DNA of 64,000 bases, taken from JAFDWI01 sp963764215. Its GTDB lineage: Bacteria > Actinomycetota > Acidimicrobiia > Acidimicrobiales > Iamiaceae. The notes below the pieces were generated by a model. The model was not told where the DNA came from, searched no databases, and was given only the letters and a program-made list of their open reading frames with translations. Shown here in pieces: positions 46,901-56,941 of this stretch (within the stretch, counting starts at the first letter, position 1; each line of letters opens with the position of its first letter). The position numbers were made by a program, and so were the translations under genes. The DNA is taken from positions 49,272 through 113,271 of the forward strand of contig CAVXRS010000004.1 of assembly GCA_963764215.1 (NCBI GenBank), given 5' to 3'.

Positions 46901-49900
46901 CTCGTGGACCAAGGTGCTCGACGACACGATGGCCGCGAACAACTCCGCACAGACCTTCACGCTCACCTCGCCGACCGCGGCCAAGTTCCTGGAGCTACGC
47001 CTGAACGGCACCGGCAGCTACCTGTACCTCAGCGAGCTGCGCGCTTTGACGCCGTTCGGTTTGAACGTCGCCGACGGTGCCGGGGTCGGCGCCCAGATCG
47101 TCGACTCCTCGCCCGTCTACAACTCGAACACGACGGCCGACCATGCCATCGCCCCGGATTCGGACACCGGCCGCTGGCTCGCCACCGGGTCGACCGACAA
47201 GTCCTTCACGGTCCTGCTCAAAGACGAGGCCATCGCCACGATCGACCACGTGTCGCTGTTCGCGACGCAGTACCGCGCCAAGAACGTCCATGTGCAGATA
47301 TCCACCGATGGGGTCACCTTCACCACCGTCGCCCAGCGCACCTTGGACGATGTCAGCGACGTCCAGGCGATCTATTTTCCGCCCACTCAGGCGCGTTTCG
47401 TGAAGCTCGTCGTCGACGACGGCTATGCCACCACCTACGTCGGGGTCAGCAAGTTCCGGGTGTACTCCATCGGGACCGGCAGCGGCGCCGCGGTGCCTTT
47501 CGTCGACACGTCCACCGGGACGTCGCCGGTCACGTCGTGGCACTGGGACTTCGGGGACGGCGCCACCTCGACCGAGCAGTACCCGACCCACACCTTCCCC
47601 GGGCCGGGCACCTATCCGATCACCCTCACCGTCACCGACTCGGGCGGCGCCTCCGACACCACTGTTGGTTCGTACACGGTCCCCGGGGTGCCCGGCATCG
47701 GCCTGACCACCACTGCCACCGAGCTGCCTGATGGCACCGCGACGATCGGCGAGGGCACGAACGTGTCGATCACTGCCGCCGACGACGGGAGCGGCGAGCC
47801 CGTCGTCGCCTGGGACTGGGACCTCGACTACACCCAGCCTTCCTCGACCGGGTCCACGGTCACCGCGAAGTTCCCCGATCAAGGGACCTACGTGGTGCGT
47901 GTCCGGGGATTGACCGCCGACTGGGTCTGGACGCCTTGGGTCACCAAGACCTTCGTCGTGACCAACATCGCACCTTCGGTGGATGCGGGCGCCCAGATCT
48001 CCGGCCTGGCCGGCGACCCGCTCACCCCCGTGTCGTCGGTCAGTGACCCCGCCGGGACAGCCGACCCGCTCACCTGCACCTGGGACTGGGGAGATGGCAC
48101 GGCGACCGAAACCATCACCGACTGCACCTCCTATCGCACTCGAACACCCCACACCTTTGCTACGGCCGGGACCTACACCGCAACGCTGACCGCTGATGAC
48201 GGAGACGGTGGGGTCACCACCGACACCACGACCTTCGTCGTGGCGAAGCGTCCCACCTTCCTCCAGATCACCGATGCGTCGGTATCCGGAAACGACCTGC
48301 ACGTCACCGCCCGACTGTTGGACCAGCCCACCTTCACGCCGGTCGCCGCAGCCGAACTGGCGATCTCGGCGGACGGTTCCACCCCGGTGTCCGCGGTCAC
48401 CAACGGTGACGGCTCCGTGTCGGTGACCCTGCCCGGCACGGTCGCGTCCACCAACGTCACCGCCGCCTATGCGGGCAGTCCCCGCAACGTGGCATCCACC
48501 ATCACCCGACCCCGCCGTGCTCCCAAGGCCGACATCATGTTCATGGTCGACGAGTCGGGCAGCATGGGCGGCATCCAGCACGCGATCGGCGACAACCTGC
48601 GGACGATCGCAGGCGGCATCACCCCGTCGCTCGATTTCCGGTTGGGACTCGTCGGCTACGCGAACCGGGACCTCCTCGGCGTGGTCCACCAAGGGCTCGA
48701 TCAGGACCTGCAACGATTCAACACCTCTGTCAACGGATTGACCGCTGGGTACGGGAACGCGAACGGCTACGAGGCGATCCTCACCGCGTCCGACTATCAG
48801 TTCCGCAACAACGTGTTCAGTGAGACCAACCTGGTCGGCCTGCAACCCCCGGCAGCGAGCTGTGCCGTGCTCGTCACCAACGGTCCGGTCTCCGAGGCCA
48901 ATGTCCTCATCAACTCGACGGACCCGACCGACCCCCACGCCGACTACGACCAGGCACTCGCGGCGTTGCGGAGCCGGAACACCACGCTGTTCTCGATCAC
49001 CTCGAACGACCAGGCCACCAAGGACGCCTATGGCATGGGACCTGGCCTTGCCGGCCAAACCGGTGGCGACTGGTGGGACATCAGCGACTTCAGTCGGGAC
49101 CCCTCGGCCGTGCTGGACGCGCTCACGACCAAGTGCATCACCAAGGCCAAGACGCCGAACCTGTCGGTCACGGTCGACGCGCCGGCCGCGCCGGTGACAC
49201 CAGGCGACGACGTCTCCTGGACGGTGACCGGCACCAACACCGCCGCGATCGACACACCCGCAGTCACCATGACTGCGACGTTGCCCGACGGGATCGACTT
49301 CGTCTCGGCCTCCGGAGGTGGCACCTACGATGCGACGACCCGCACGGTCACCTGGCCGACCGGCGATCTGGGCGCCGGCACCGACGAGGTGCACACGATC
49401 GCCACCAAGGTGCATTCCTATGTATGGGATGCGGGCGACCACGTGCGCACGCTCGCAGCCGAGATCCACTCGAACGGCGCACTCGGGCCGGAGAGCAACC
49501 TGGAGGACAACACCGCATCGAAGGCGGTGACCGTGCACGTCGCCGACGCGATCGGTCCGGAACCGACTACGACGACGAGCACGAGCACCACATCGAGACG
49601 AGCACGAACACATCGACGACGAGCACGAGCACCACATCGACGACGAGCACGAGCACCACGTCGACGACGACGACCGTGCCATCGACGACGTCCACCACGA
49701 CGGTCCCCGGGTCCACGACGACGACCGTGCCATCGACGACGACGTCCACCACGACGGATCCCGGGTCCACGTCGACCACCGTGCCGCCAACGCAGCCGTC
49801 GACCACCGTGCCTCCTCCGGCTGCTCCGCCGTCGGGTAACCAGGCTCCGAAGGTCGGACCCGCAGCCGTCGTCGACGGCCACCCGAATCCGGCCGATCCC

Positions 49901-50041
49901 GCGGGAGGCGACGGCACTGGCACCCTGCCGCGCACCGGAGCTCCGATTCCGGTCCCCCTCACCACGGGGCTGGGTGTGCTGTTGATGCTGGTGGGAGCCG
50001 CCATCGTGCTGCGCGCCCGAAGATCCTTCCGGCGCAGTTGA
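43958..50041 (+). CDS. Giant LPXTG surface protein: PKD, discoidin-like, VWA, DUF11 domains; two frame breaks
   Basis: About 2,025 residues. ATG 43958 follows GGAGGAGG; a signal peptide (LQMLAVLLVVLVSTVLHLPG) precedes a frame break between 44040 and 44061. Then: N-terminal unknown helical region (to about 45340); three PKD domains (45343-46160, with YFGDGT and HTYTAAGSY); three discoidin/F5-8C-like domains (46190-47470); PKD-type repeats (47490-48245, DFGDGATSTE); Ig-like segment; VWA domain with MIDAS MVDESGSMGG (48537-49130); DUF11 (49160-49560); Ser/Thr/Pro stalk. Frame changes near 49594, after which the sorting signal LPRTG (49925-49939), hydrophobic segment and RARRSFRRS follow. Sortase-anchored adhesin; ligand unknown. 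Confidence 0.85.
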
Positions 50042-50204
50042 CCTGCGCGAAACGGCTCGGCTGCCAACATCGGTCCGGGTGACAAGAACGGCGCCTCGAC
50101 CCGCGGGAGCGCAGTCCGGTCTCCGGTTTCCCACGGCCGTCGACCCAGGTCGACACCGTCTTGGCCGTGCGGCCCTCGACGACCTCGGTGAGGGTGGTCG
50201 GTGA

Positions 50205-50657
50205 TCAGCCGGTGATCGTCAACTCGACCGAGCGTGCCGCTGCGAGTAGGGCGTGGTCACCACTGACCAGCGTCGCCTCCGAGGCGACCGCGCCGGCAAG
50301 GTGCACGGCGTCGTATCCCCGAAGTCCGAGCCCAAGTGCGTGGGACGCCGCGTCTCGGGCGAGCGCGTCGTCGACGATGAAACTGGCGACCCTGCGCCAC
50401 ACCTGATCGAGCTCATCCACGAGTGTTCCCAGCGTGCCGACGTCGATCCGTCCCATCCTCACGGCCCTGGCGAGTGCCACCGCCGCCTCGGCGTAGCCGA
50501 CGGTGCAGCAAATCCGAGCGTCCGAGGCGTTCCAAGCGTCGGTGGCGGTGGTGCTACCGGGCTCATCGATGAACAACTTGATGATCGGGCTGGTGTCGAG
50601 TCTGCCGCGCCCGGGGCGCGGGGAGCGGCCGAGCCGTTCCAAGACGTCCTGGTCCAC
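50205..50657 (-). CDS. PIN-domain nuclease (toxin-like), no partner seen
   Basis: PIN-fold RNase of the VapC type, 150 residues. Acidic residues expected for metal: LDTSPIIKLFIDEPGS (first Asp), YAEAAVALARA (Glu), GYDAVHLAGA (Asp), SGDHALLAAA (Asp). GTG 50657 is the only clear start, leaving 20 unconserved residues before LDTS, so the true start is uncertain. I see no antitoxin gene upstream (50658-50782) or downstream; 50042-50204 holds nothing recognised. Close to a Fic protein and CRISPR-Cas. Confidence 0.75.
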   Translation of the reverse strand: MDQDVLERLGRSPRPGRGRLDTSPIIKLFIDEPGSTTATDAWNASDARICCTVGYAEAAVALARAVRMGRIDVGTLGTLVDELDQVWRRVASFIVDDALARDAASHALGLGLRGYDAVHLAGAVASEATLVSGDHALLAAARSVELTITG

Positions 50658-50782
50658 GGGGTGCGCTCGGACCGAGCTGGCTGTCGTTCCCGATCCTGCA
50701 CTTCTGTTGGTGGAGTTCCTGCATTTCCGGCATTGAATCCCCTACGTTTCAGGAATTGCACCAGGGGCGGAGGGCGGCCCGA

Positions 50783-51847
50783 CTATGGCTGCCCCTCCCG
50801 TTCCCAGCGGGCGTCCTGGCCTCGGCCCAGCAGACGAATCCGTCCGGAGCGACGCAGGTCTTGCAGGACCCGGGTGATCGTCGCCTCGCTCACGTGAGGC
50901 AACGCCTGCCGGATCTCTCCTCGGGTAAATACCGGATCGCTGAGCTGTAACACCAGGTCGGCGACCTGGTCGGCTTTGGTACCTGAAGGTTGCGCCTGAT
51001 CGACGAGTTGTTCGAACTGTTCATAGCCCTCGGCGAGCCTGGTGGTCAGATAACCGAGCCATGGCCACAAGTCATGACGGCCATCGTGCCAACCGTCCGT
51101 CGACTGCTTCAGCGTCCGGTAGTAGGCGTCGCTTGTTCGATCGACTAGCCCCTCGACCGACACGTACCGCACCACATCGTAACCGGCCTGATCGAGCAAC
51201 GCGGTCGTGGCGAGGCGGGCGACGCGCCCGTTGCCGTTGTCAAAGGGGTGGATGACCAACAAATCGAGGACATAGGCACCGACGATGAGAATCGGATGGT
51301 GCAGCCCCTCGGCCATGGCGATGTGAAACCGTTCGTAGAGCTCTCGTACGAAAAAGTCGGTGTAGCCGACTGGAACGGGCTTGAAACGAACCAGCCTCTG
51401 CCCGTCACCGAGATTGTCGATGACGGTATTGTCGTCACTCTTGAATCGACCGCCGGGGTAGTCGATATGGGAGTACAACAGGCGATGGAGCCGAAGGAGC
51501 GACGTGACGTCGAAGTCCGTCGCCCGGTGGGAGTTCAATACGTGGTCGAGAGCATCTCGGTAACCGGCGACCTCCTCTTCAGGTCTGGTGCGCGGTGCTG
51601 CACCGGATCGGACGATCCGTTGCAGGCGTGCCGGTTCGACCACCACGTCCTCGATGGCACTGGAAGCGCGTACCGACTCGATCCTCGCCCGATGGGTCAG
51701 CGAATCGAGCATCGTGGGCATCAATCTCCGATAGCGATCCTCAGCGCCCACGGCACGTTCGATCAATGCCAGGTTCCGAACGATGGGTGCCGGTACCGGG
51801 TCGAGACGGGCGTCGAGGTCGACGAAGGATCGCACCAAGGAGATCAT
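50783..51847 (-). CDS. Fic-domain protein with C-terminal winged helix
   Basis: Fic proteins transfer AMP or related groups to proteins. Fic core HPFDNGNGRVAR (consensus HPFxxGNGR) at about residue 195; an N-terminal inhibition-type element RASSAIEDV (S/T-x-A/I-E pattern); C-terminal winged helix (TRGEIRQALPHVSEATITRVLQDL, in part EIRQALPHVSEATITRVL) suggesting DNA binding. ATG 51847 begins the conserved region; ATG 51895 is in frame upstream. Stands between the PIN gene and cas3, reading away from cas3. Confidence 0.88.
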   Translation of the reverse strand: MISLVRSFVDLDARLDPVPAPIVRNLALIERAVGAEDRYRRLMPTMLDSLTHRARIESVRASSAIEDVVVEPARLQRIVRSGAAPRTRPEEEVAGYRDALDHVLNSHRATDFDVTSLLRLHRLLYSHIDYPGGRFKSDDNTVIDNLGDGQRLVRFKPVPVGYTDFFVRELYERFHIAMAEGLHHPILIVGAYVLDLLVIHPFDNGNGRVARLATTALLDQAGYDVVRYVSVEGLVDRTSDAYYRTLKQSTDGWHDGRHDLWPWLGYLTTRLAEGYEQFEQLVDQAQPSGTKADQVADLVLQLSDPVFTRGEIRQALPHVSEATITRVLQDLRRSGRIRLLGRGQDARWEREGQP

Positions 51848-51930
51848 AGCAGCGCCCAAACGACTACGTTGATGATTAGATTCAGAAAGCAGCATGCCTA
51901 ACGGCCACTATCCTAAAGCAAAAATGACCG

Positions 51931-51960
51931 TTGACGAGGGCGTGCCACGCGGTGCACAAT
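51931..51960 (+). promoter_or_regulatory. Possible promoter for cas operon
   Basis: TTGACG (51931-51936), 18 bases, CACAAT (51955-51960), inside the otherwise gene-free stretch 51896-52169, 210 bases before cas3. Weak but the only consensus-like pair I see; cas3 itself has GGAAGGAGGG before its ATG. Confidence 0.35.
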
Positions 51961-52169
51961 GGCGTCGTGGGTCGGGGCGCTCAATTGCGGGAGGACGGTG
52001 GCCGACGGTCCGCATCTGCCCAGCCACGGGTTCGGCCCCGCCTCGACCCACCCACGTCCGACATCCTCGGTCCGGGCCGGCGCGCCGACCGAGAATGTCA
52101 CACCCACCCGCGATGATGCAGTGACGCGACCGCGCACCGCTGTTCGCATCCGGAAGGAGGGAGCAATCC

Positions 52170-54698
52170 ATGACCAGCACCTTCGAAGGGCTGTGCCAGG
52201 CGGCAACCGAGAATGACCCACGGTTCACGAAAGGCTTCGCACCTTACGACTACCAGCGACGGATCGCCGAGGAGGGACTCCCCGAACTCCTTGAGGTTCC
52301 AACCGGGTGCGGCAAGACGCTCGGCGTGGTGCTGGGGTGGCTCTGGCGGCGACGTTTCCATCCCGACACCGAGGTTCGCACGTCCACGCCTCGGCGGTTG
52401 GTCTACGTGCTGCCCCAGCGGGTACTCGTCGAACAGGTCACCGATGAGGTGAGGCGGGTCCTACAGGCGCTCGACCTCGACGACGACATCGCCTGTTCGA
52501 TGCTGATGGGCGGCGAAGGGCGCTCCTCGGGCGCGTGGCGGCTTCGACCCGAAGGCGATGCAGTCCTCATCGCCACCCAGGACATGGCCCTGTCCGCCGC
52601 CCTCAACCGCCGGTACGGCGAATCGCGGTGGATCTGGCCGATCGAGTTCGGTCTGTTCAACAACGACTGCGCGTACGTGTTCGACGAGATTCAGCTCATG
52701 GGACCGGCACTCCCCACGTCTCGTCAGCTCGACGGTTTCCGACAGATCCTCGGCACCGCGGTCGGGTGCACTTCCACCTGGATGTCCGCCACCGTCGACG
52801 AGGCCGAACTCTCCACCGTTGATCGGCCAACCGTGGGGTCGCACATCACGCTGTCCGAAGCCGACCGGTCGGGGCACCTCGCCGCGCGACTGGGCGCGGC
52901 CCGGACCATCGCGCAGGTGGATGTCGGCGAAAAGAAGGCGTACACGAAGAATGTCGCCGCGGCCATCCTCGATGCCCACCGGCCGGGCACCCGAACCATC
53001 GCGGTGTGCAACACCGTCGCCCGGGCGACCCAGGTGTACGAGACGATCGCCAAGACCGTTCGCAAGAGCAAAGGTCCCGGCGCGGAGGTAGTCCTCGTCC
53101 ACTCGCGGTTCCGCCCCGCCGATCGGCGTGCACATCTCGACCGGGCGCTGTCTCATCCCGATACGGACGGACCGGGCACGATCGTGGTCACGACCCAGGT
53201 CCTCGAGGCAGGGGTCGACATCTCCAGTGCCGTCATGTACAGCGAATCGGCTCCCTGGTCGTCGCTCGTGCAACGGGCCGGTCGGTGCAATCGCGACGGA
53301 GCGGTGCCCGACGCGCGGTTGCTGTGGGGGTTGCCCCCCGACGGCGCGCCCTACGACGACGAGGCCGTCAATGCGGCCACTGCGGCACTGTTCGATCTGG
53401 AAGGCCGGGCGCTGTCCACCGAGCAGATGGTCGAACTCGCCCCGCAAGCCCCGATCACTTCGACCGACTATCAGGTGCTTCGGCGACGTGATCTGATTGA
53501 CCTGTTCGACACGTTGCCGGACCTGAGCGGTTCGGACATCGACATATCCCGGTTCGTACGCGACGCGGACGACCGGGATCTGTCGGTGGCGTGGCTCGAC
53601 ATCGACGCCGACCGTCCGCCTGACGATCTCCCGCTTCCCGCTGCGGAGCTGCGTTGTTCTGTTCCGATCGCCGATGCGAAACACATCGGCGAACGGCGGA
53701 GTTGGCGCTACGACCACTTGGCGGTGCGTAGCGGATCCAGCGCTGACGGCGCCTGGGTGCCGGTTCACAACCCGAGAGATCTGCGACCCGGAATGGTGGT
53801 CATCGTTGATGCCGCGGCCGGCGGTTACGACGTCGAACTCGGGTGGACCCCGAAGTCGAGAGCACCCGTCCCCGCGGTGCCCGGTGAGGCATCCGAGCAC
53901 GACCACGCCAGCGCCCTGCGAGCCGACAACGGTGTGGGCGATGATCCGCTCAGCGTCCAGCGCGACACCTGGGTCTCTCTGGTCGACCACCTCAGCGATG
54001 TCGAAGCCGAAGCCACCGCCATCGACGTTGGGCTCGAGCCATGTGGCTTGAGCCCCGAACAACGCCGTGCCGCGATCGTCGCGGCTCGTCTGCACGACCT
54101 GGGCAAGGTGCACCCGGTGTTCCAGCACACGCTCGAAGCGTCAGCGAGCAACGACACCGAACGTTCCGAGGCATCCCAGCACGGGCCACCTTGGGCGAAG
54201 TCCGGCGGCTCGGGCCGTTCGCACCACACCCGCCGGTTCTTCCGCCACGAGCTCGCCTCCGCGCTCGCGTTGCTGGACGACGCCGGCGTGGCACTGGACG
54301 GCGAAGAAGAGACTGACCTGATCGTGTACCTGGTCGCCGCGCATCACGGTCGGGTCCGCCTGGGGTTCCGATCGTTGCCGGATGAATCCGAGGCGCCGGA
54401 GGGATTCGAGGGACGTGCTGTTGCACTGGGAATCGTGGACGGCGAAGCGCTTCCTGCGGTCGAGGTGCCCGGCGCCACGCTGCCCAAGTCCTTGCTCGAT
54501 CTCTCGGTTGCCCAGCTCGGGCGCGGAGCCGACGGAAAGCCCTCGTGGGCGGAGCGCATGTTGCCCCTCCGTGATCGCGCTGACCTCGGCCCGTTCCGGT
54601 TGGGGTACCTGGAGGCCATCGTGCGCATGGCCGATTGGCGAGCCTCGGCAGCACCCGGTCGCGGCAGAGATTCCGGCGAGCGAGAGGAGCTGGCATGA
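52170..54698 (+). CDS. cas3: Cas3 helicase-nuclease, type I-G
   Basis: Degrades target DNA after Cascade binding. 842 residues. The helicase comes first: Walker A LLEVPTGCGKT (about residue 41-51), DExH-box YVFDEIQLMG, SAT motif STWMSAT, motif V/VI TTQVLEAGVDIS and QRAGRCNRDG. The HD nuclease domain is C-terminal: ARLHDLGKVHPVFQ (about residue 640), FRHELASALAL, and VAAHHGRVRLGF. Helicase-then-HD order marks type I-G (I-U) Cas3, as opposed to HD-first in other types. Coupled to csx17 (ATGA). Confidence 0.95.
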   Translation: MTSTFEGLCQAATENDPRFTKGFAPYDYQRRIAEEGLPELLEVPTGCGKTLGVVLGWLWRRRFHPDTEVRTSTPRRLVYVLPQRVLVEQVTDEVRRVLQALDLDDDIACSMLMGGEGRSSGAWRLRPEGDAVLIATQDMALSAALNRRYGESRWIWPIEFGLFNNDCAYVFDEIQLMGPALPTSRQLDGFRQILGTAVGCTSTWMSATVDEAELSTVDRPTVGSHITLSEADRSGHLAARLGAARTIAQVDVGEKKAYTKNVAAAILDAHRPGTRTIAVCNTVARATQVYETIAKTVRKSKGPGAEVVLVHSRFRPADRRAHLDRALSHPDTDGPGTIVVTTQVLEAGVDISSAVMYSESAPWSSLVQRAGRCNRDGAVPDARLLWGLPPDGAPYDDEAVNAATAALFDLEGRALSTEQMVELAPQAPITSTDYQVLRRRDLIDLFDTLPDLSGSDIDISRFVRDADDRDLSVAWLDIDADRPPDDLPLPAAELRCSVPIADAKHIGERRSWRYDHLAVRSGSSADGAWVPVHNPRDLRPGMVVIVDAAAGGYDVELGWTPKSRAPVPAVPGEASEHDHASALRADNGVGDDPLSVQRDTWVSLVDHLSDVEAEATAIDVGLEPCGLSPEQRRAAIVAARLHDLGKVHPVFQHTLEASASNDTERSEASQHGPPWAKSGGSGRSHHTRRFFRHELASALALLDDAGVALDGEEETDLIVYLVAAHHGRVRLGFRSLPDESEAPEGFEGRAVALGIVDGEALPAVEVPGATLPKSLLDLSVAQLGRGADGKPSWAERMLPLRDRADLGPFRLGYLEAIVRMADWRASAAPGRGRDSGEREELA

Positions 54699-56941
54699 CC
54701 ATCATCGACTTGACCGGGTGTGCGACCCGCCCGATCGGCTCGTACCTCAAAGCCCTTGGCGTGTTCCGCCTGGTGAGCGACCAGCTCGACACCGCTGCCC
54801 ACGGTTCGTGGGTGGGGGACACGTTCCGGCTCGAGGCCGAAACGACACCCGAGGGTCTCGTGGAGTTTCTGGTCGACGCGTACGCGCCCACACCCCTGGT
54901 ATCGCCGTGGAACGGAGGGAGTGGCTATTCCCCGAAGGACAAGGCTGCGCTCGAGGCGATCAACGCCATCCTCAAGACCTCGGGTGCCCGGCTCGACCCC
55001 TATCGGCGAGCGATCGCCACCGCACGCGATCTGGTCGCCGACCCGGCCTGGGAAACCGGTGGCAAAGACAAGAAGCAACACCAGATCGCTCGTTGCAGGT
55101 CTCGCCTGCCCGATGCAACCGTGGAGTGGTTGGACGCCTCGGTCGTGCTGACCAACGACCGGGCGGTTTTCCCACCACTGTTCGGAACCGGGGGCAACGA
55201 TGGACGGCTCGAATTCTCGAGCAACTTCATGCAACGCCTCGTCGAGCTGCTGATCGAGCCACGCCCACGCACTGCGCCGTCAAGCACCGATTTGGCGCAC
55301 CTGGCACTCTTCGGAGGGGCGGGGCGGCTCGAAAAGGGCACGGCTGGACAGTTCGATCCGGCGTCGGTCGTCCCGGATGTCACCGCCCCCACTGGCCGCG
55401 ACGGGTCCCTGTCCAACCCCTGGGATTTTGTGTTGCTCATCGAGGGCGGGCTCGTGTTTGCGAGCGCCGCGGCACGGCGACTGGGAACCGGTACGTCCAT
55501 ACGGGCCGCGATGCCGTTCTGTGTCGACGCAACCCCGGTCGGGTCGGCGAGTTCTGCTGATGAGGATTCCCGTGGCGAGATCTGGATGCCGCTGTGGCGC
55601 CGACCGGCATCGTTCGGAGAAATCACCCGCCTGATCGGCGAAGGACGCGCCCGATGGGGAGGCGACCAGGCCACGACTGGAGTGGATTTTGCAAAAGCGG
55701 TCGCCGCACTCGGCGTGGATCGGGGCCTGGACCGATTCGTGCGTCACGGCATCACCCAACGTTACGGACTGTCGTATCTGGCCGTCCCACTCGGTGAGGT
55801 CCGGGTCGGAGCCCGACCGGAGGTGAACGTGCTGGGCCGGGTGGACCGATGGCTCCATCGGCTGCCACGACAGCTTCCTGCCGCTGCTGCGACAGCCAGG
55901 CGACGAGTCGAGGCTGCCGAGTTTCGCGCCGCAGCCGACCCCGCTGCCCGCCCGCCCACCCTGTTGCAACAGGTGCTTCTGGCCCTGGCTGACCTGGAAG
56001 TCGCGGTCTCCCGCTCGAGTGACCGGGCCGAGATTCCCTGGCCGGTCGGGGGCGGGCCCACAAGCCTCCCTGCCGGGGACTGGCTGCCCTATCTGGACGA
56101 CGGAACTCCAGAGCTTCGTCTGGCCGTGGCATTGGCGTCGGCCCGTGACCCGTTCCCCTCTGGACCGCTCGATGGGCACGCCCGCACCGCATCGTCGCTT
56201 GCACTTGCCGTTCGACCGATCCGCCTGCGCGAGAACGGCGCGCTGGAGTGGGCCCCCGGCCCGACACGCGTCGAGGGACTGTCGCATCGTCCGGTCACCG
56301 ATGTGTTGGCCGAGGTACTGGTAGACCGGTCAATCCGTATCACCCAGCGTGCACCGGCCGACGATGCGCCAGAGACACCGGGGGCCCGACTCGGATTCGA
56401 TCTCGGGATCCCCGCCGAACCCGGCGACCTGCTCGCACTCGCTGAAGGGCGAATCGATCTCGACCGGCTGCGAGACCTGGTCAGAGGATTGCTCCTGCTC
56501 GACTGGCGGGCCCGTCAGGGTTCGGAAAGGCCCGAATTGCGCACGCACTCCCGCGATGCCAGTTCCGGGTGGAGTCGCCGCGCCACCCCCACGATGGCCA
56601 CCTTGTTGCCGTTCTTCCACGCCCATCCGATTCCAGCCGTTGGCTCCGACGGGATGAGCCGAGAACTCGAATTGACGGCCCAACCGCAGTGGCCTCACCT
56701 GCTTGCCGCTGGACGAGTCGACACGGTGCTCGAAAACGCCGTGCACCGATTGCGCATCGCAGGGATCGACCCGGCGGTTCGCCACCCCCGGCCCACGACC
56801 GCAGAAACCGCCGGGGCACTGGCGGTCGCTGCGCAATGCCGTCTTCGGCCGGCGACTGTGCGCGCCCTCGTCCGCCAGATCAGCCCGGCCGAAACCCGAC
56901 CATCCGACCCATCCACCGCAACAACCGAGGAGACCTCATGA
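54695..56941 (+). CDS. csx17: Csx17 large subunit (Cas8g), type I-G
   Basis: Large subunit of the type I-G effector. 748 residues, starting MTIIDLTGCATRPIGSYLKALGVFRLVSD (in part TGCATRPIGSYLKALGVFR), the Csx17 N-terminal signature; further family stretches are LVSPWNGGSGY, WDFVLLIEGGLVFASAAARR and RYGLSYLAVPLGEVRV. ATG 54695 overlaps the cas3 stop; stop overlaps csb1 ATG (ATGA). Role by family: target-DNA and PAM recognition with Cas7/Cas5. Confidence 0.93.
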   Translation: MTIIDLTGCATRPIGSYLKALGVFRLVSDQLDTAAHGSWVGDTFRLEAETTPEGLVEFLVDAYAPTPLVSPWNGGSGYSPKDKAALEAINAILKTSGARLDPYRRAIATARDLVADPAWETGGKDKKQHQIARCRSRLPDATVEWLDASVVLTNDRAVFPPLFGTGGNDGRLEFSSNFMQRLVELLIEPRPRTAPSSTDLAHLALFGGAGRLEKGTAGQFDPASVVPDVTAPTGRDGSLSNPWDFVLLIEGGLVFASAAARRLGTGTSIRAAMPFCVDATPVGSASSADEDSRGEIWMPLWRRPASFGEITRLIGEGRARWGGDQATTGVDFAKAVAALGVDRGLDRFVRHGITQRYGLSYLAVPLGEVRVGARPEVNVLGRVDRWLHRLPRQLPAAAATARRRVEAAEFRAAADPAARPPTLLQQVLLALADLEVAVSRSSDRAEIPWPVGGGPTSLPAGDWLPYLDDGTPELRLAVALASARDPFPSGPLDGHARTASSLALAVRPIRLRENGALEWAPGPTRVEGLSHRPVTDVLAEVLVDRSIRITQRAPADDAPETPGARLGFDLGIPAEPGDLLALAEGRIDLDRLRDLVRGLLLLDWRARQGSERPELRTHSRDASSGWSRRATPTMATLLPFFHAHPIPAVGSDGMSRELELTAQPQWPHLLAAGRVDTVLENAVHRLRIAGIDPAVRHPRPTTAETAGALAVAAQCRLRPATVRALVRQISPAETRPSDPSTATTEETS

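Noticed and set aside
50658..50782. Antitoxin gene for the PIN protein
   Set aside because: The short frame starting MPEMQELHQQ has no antitoxin features and runs into the PIN gene out of frame.
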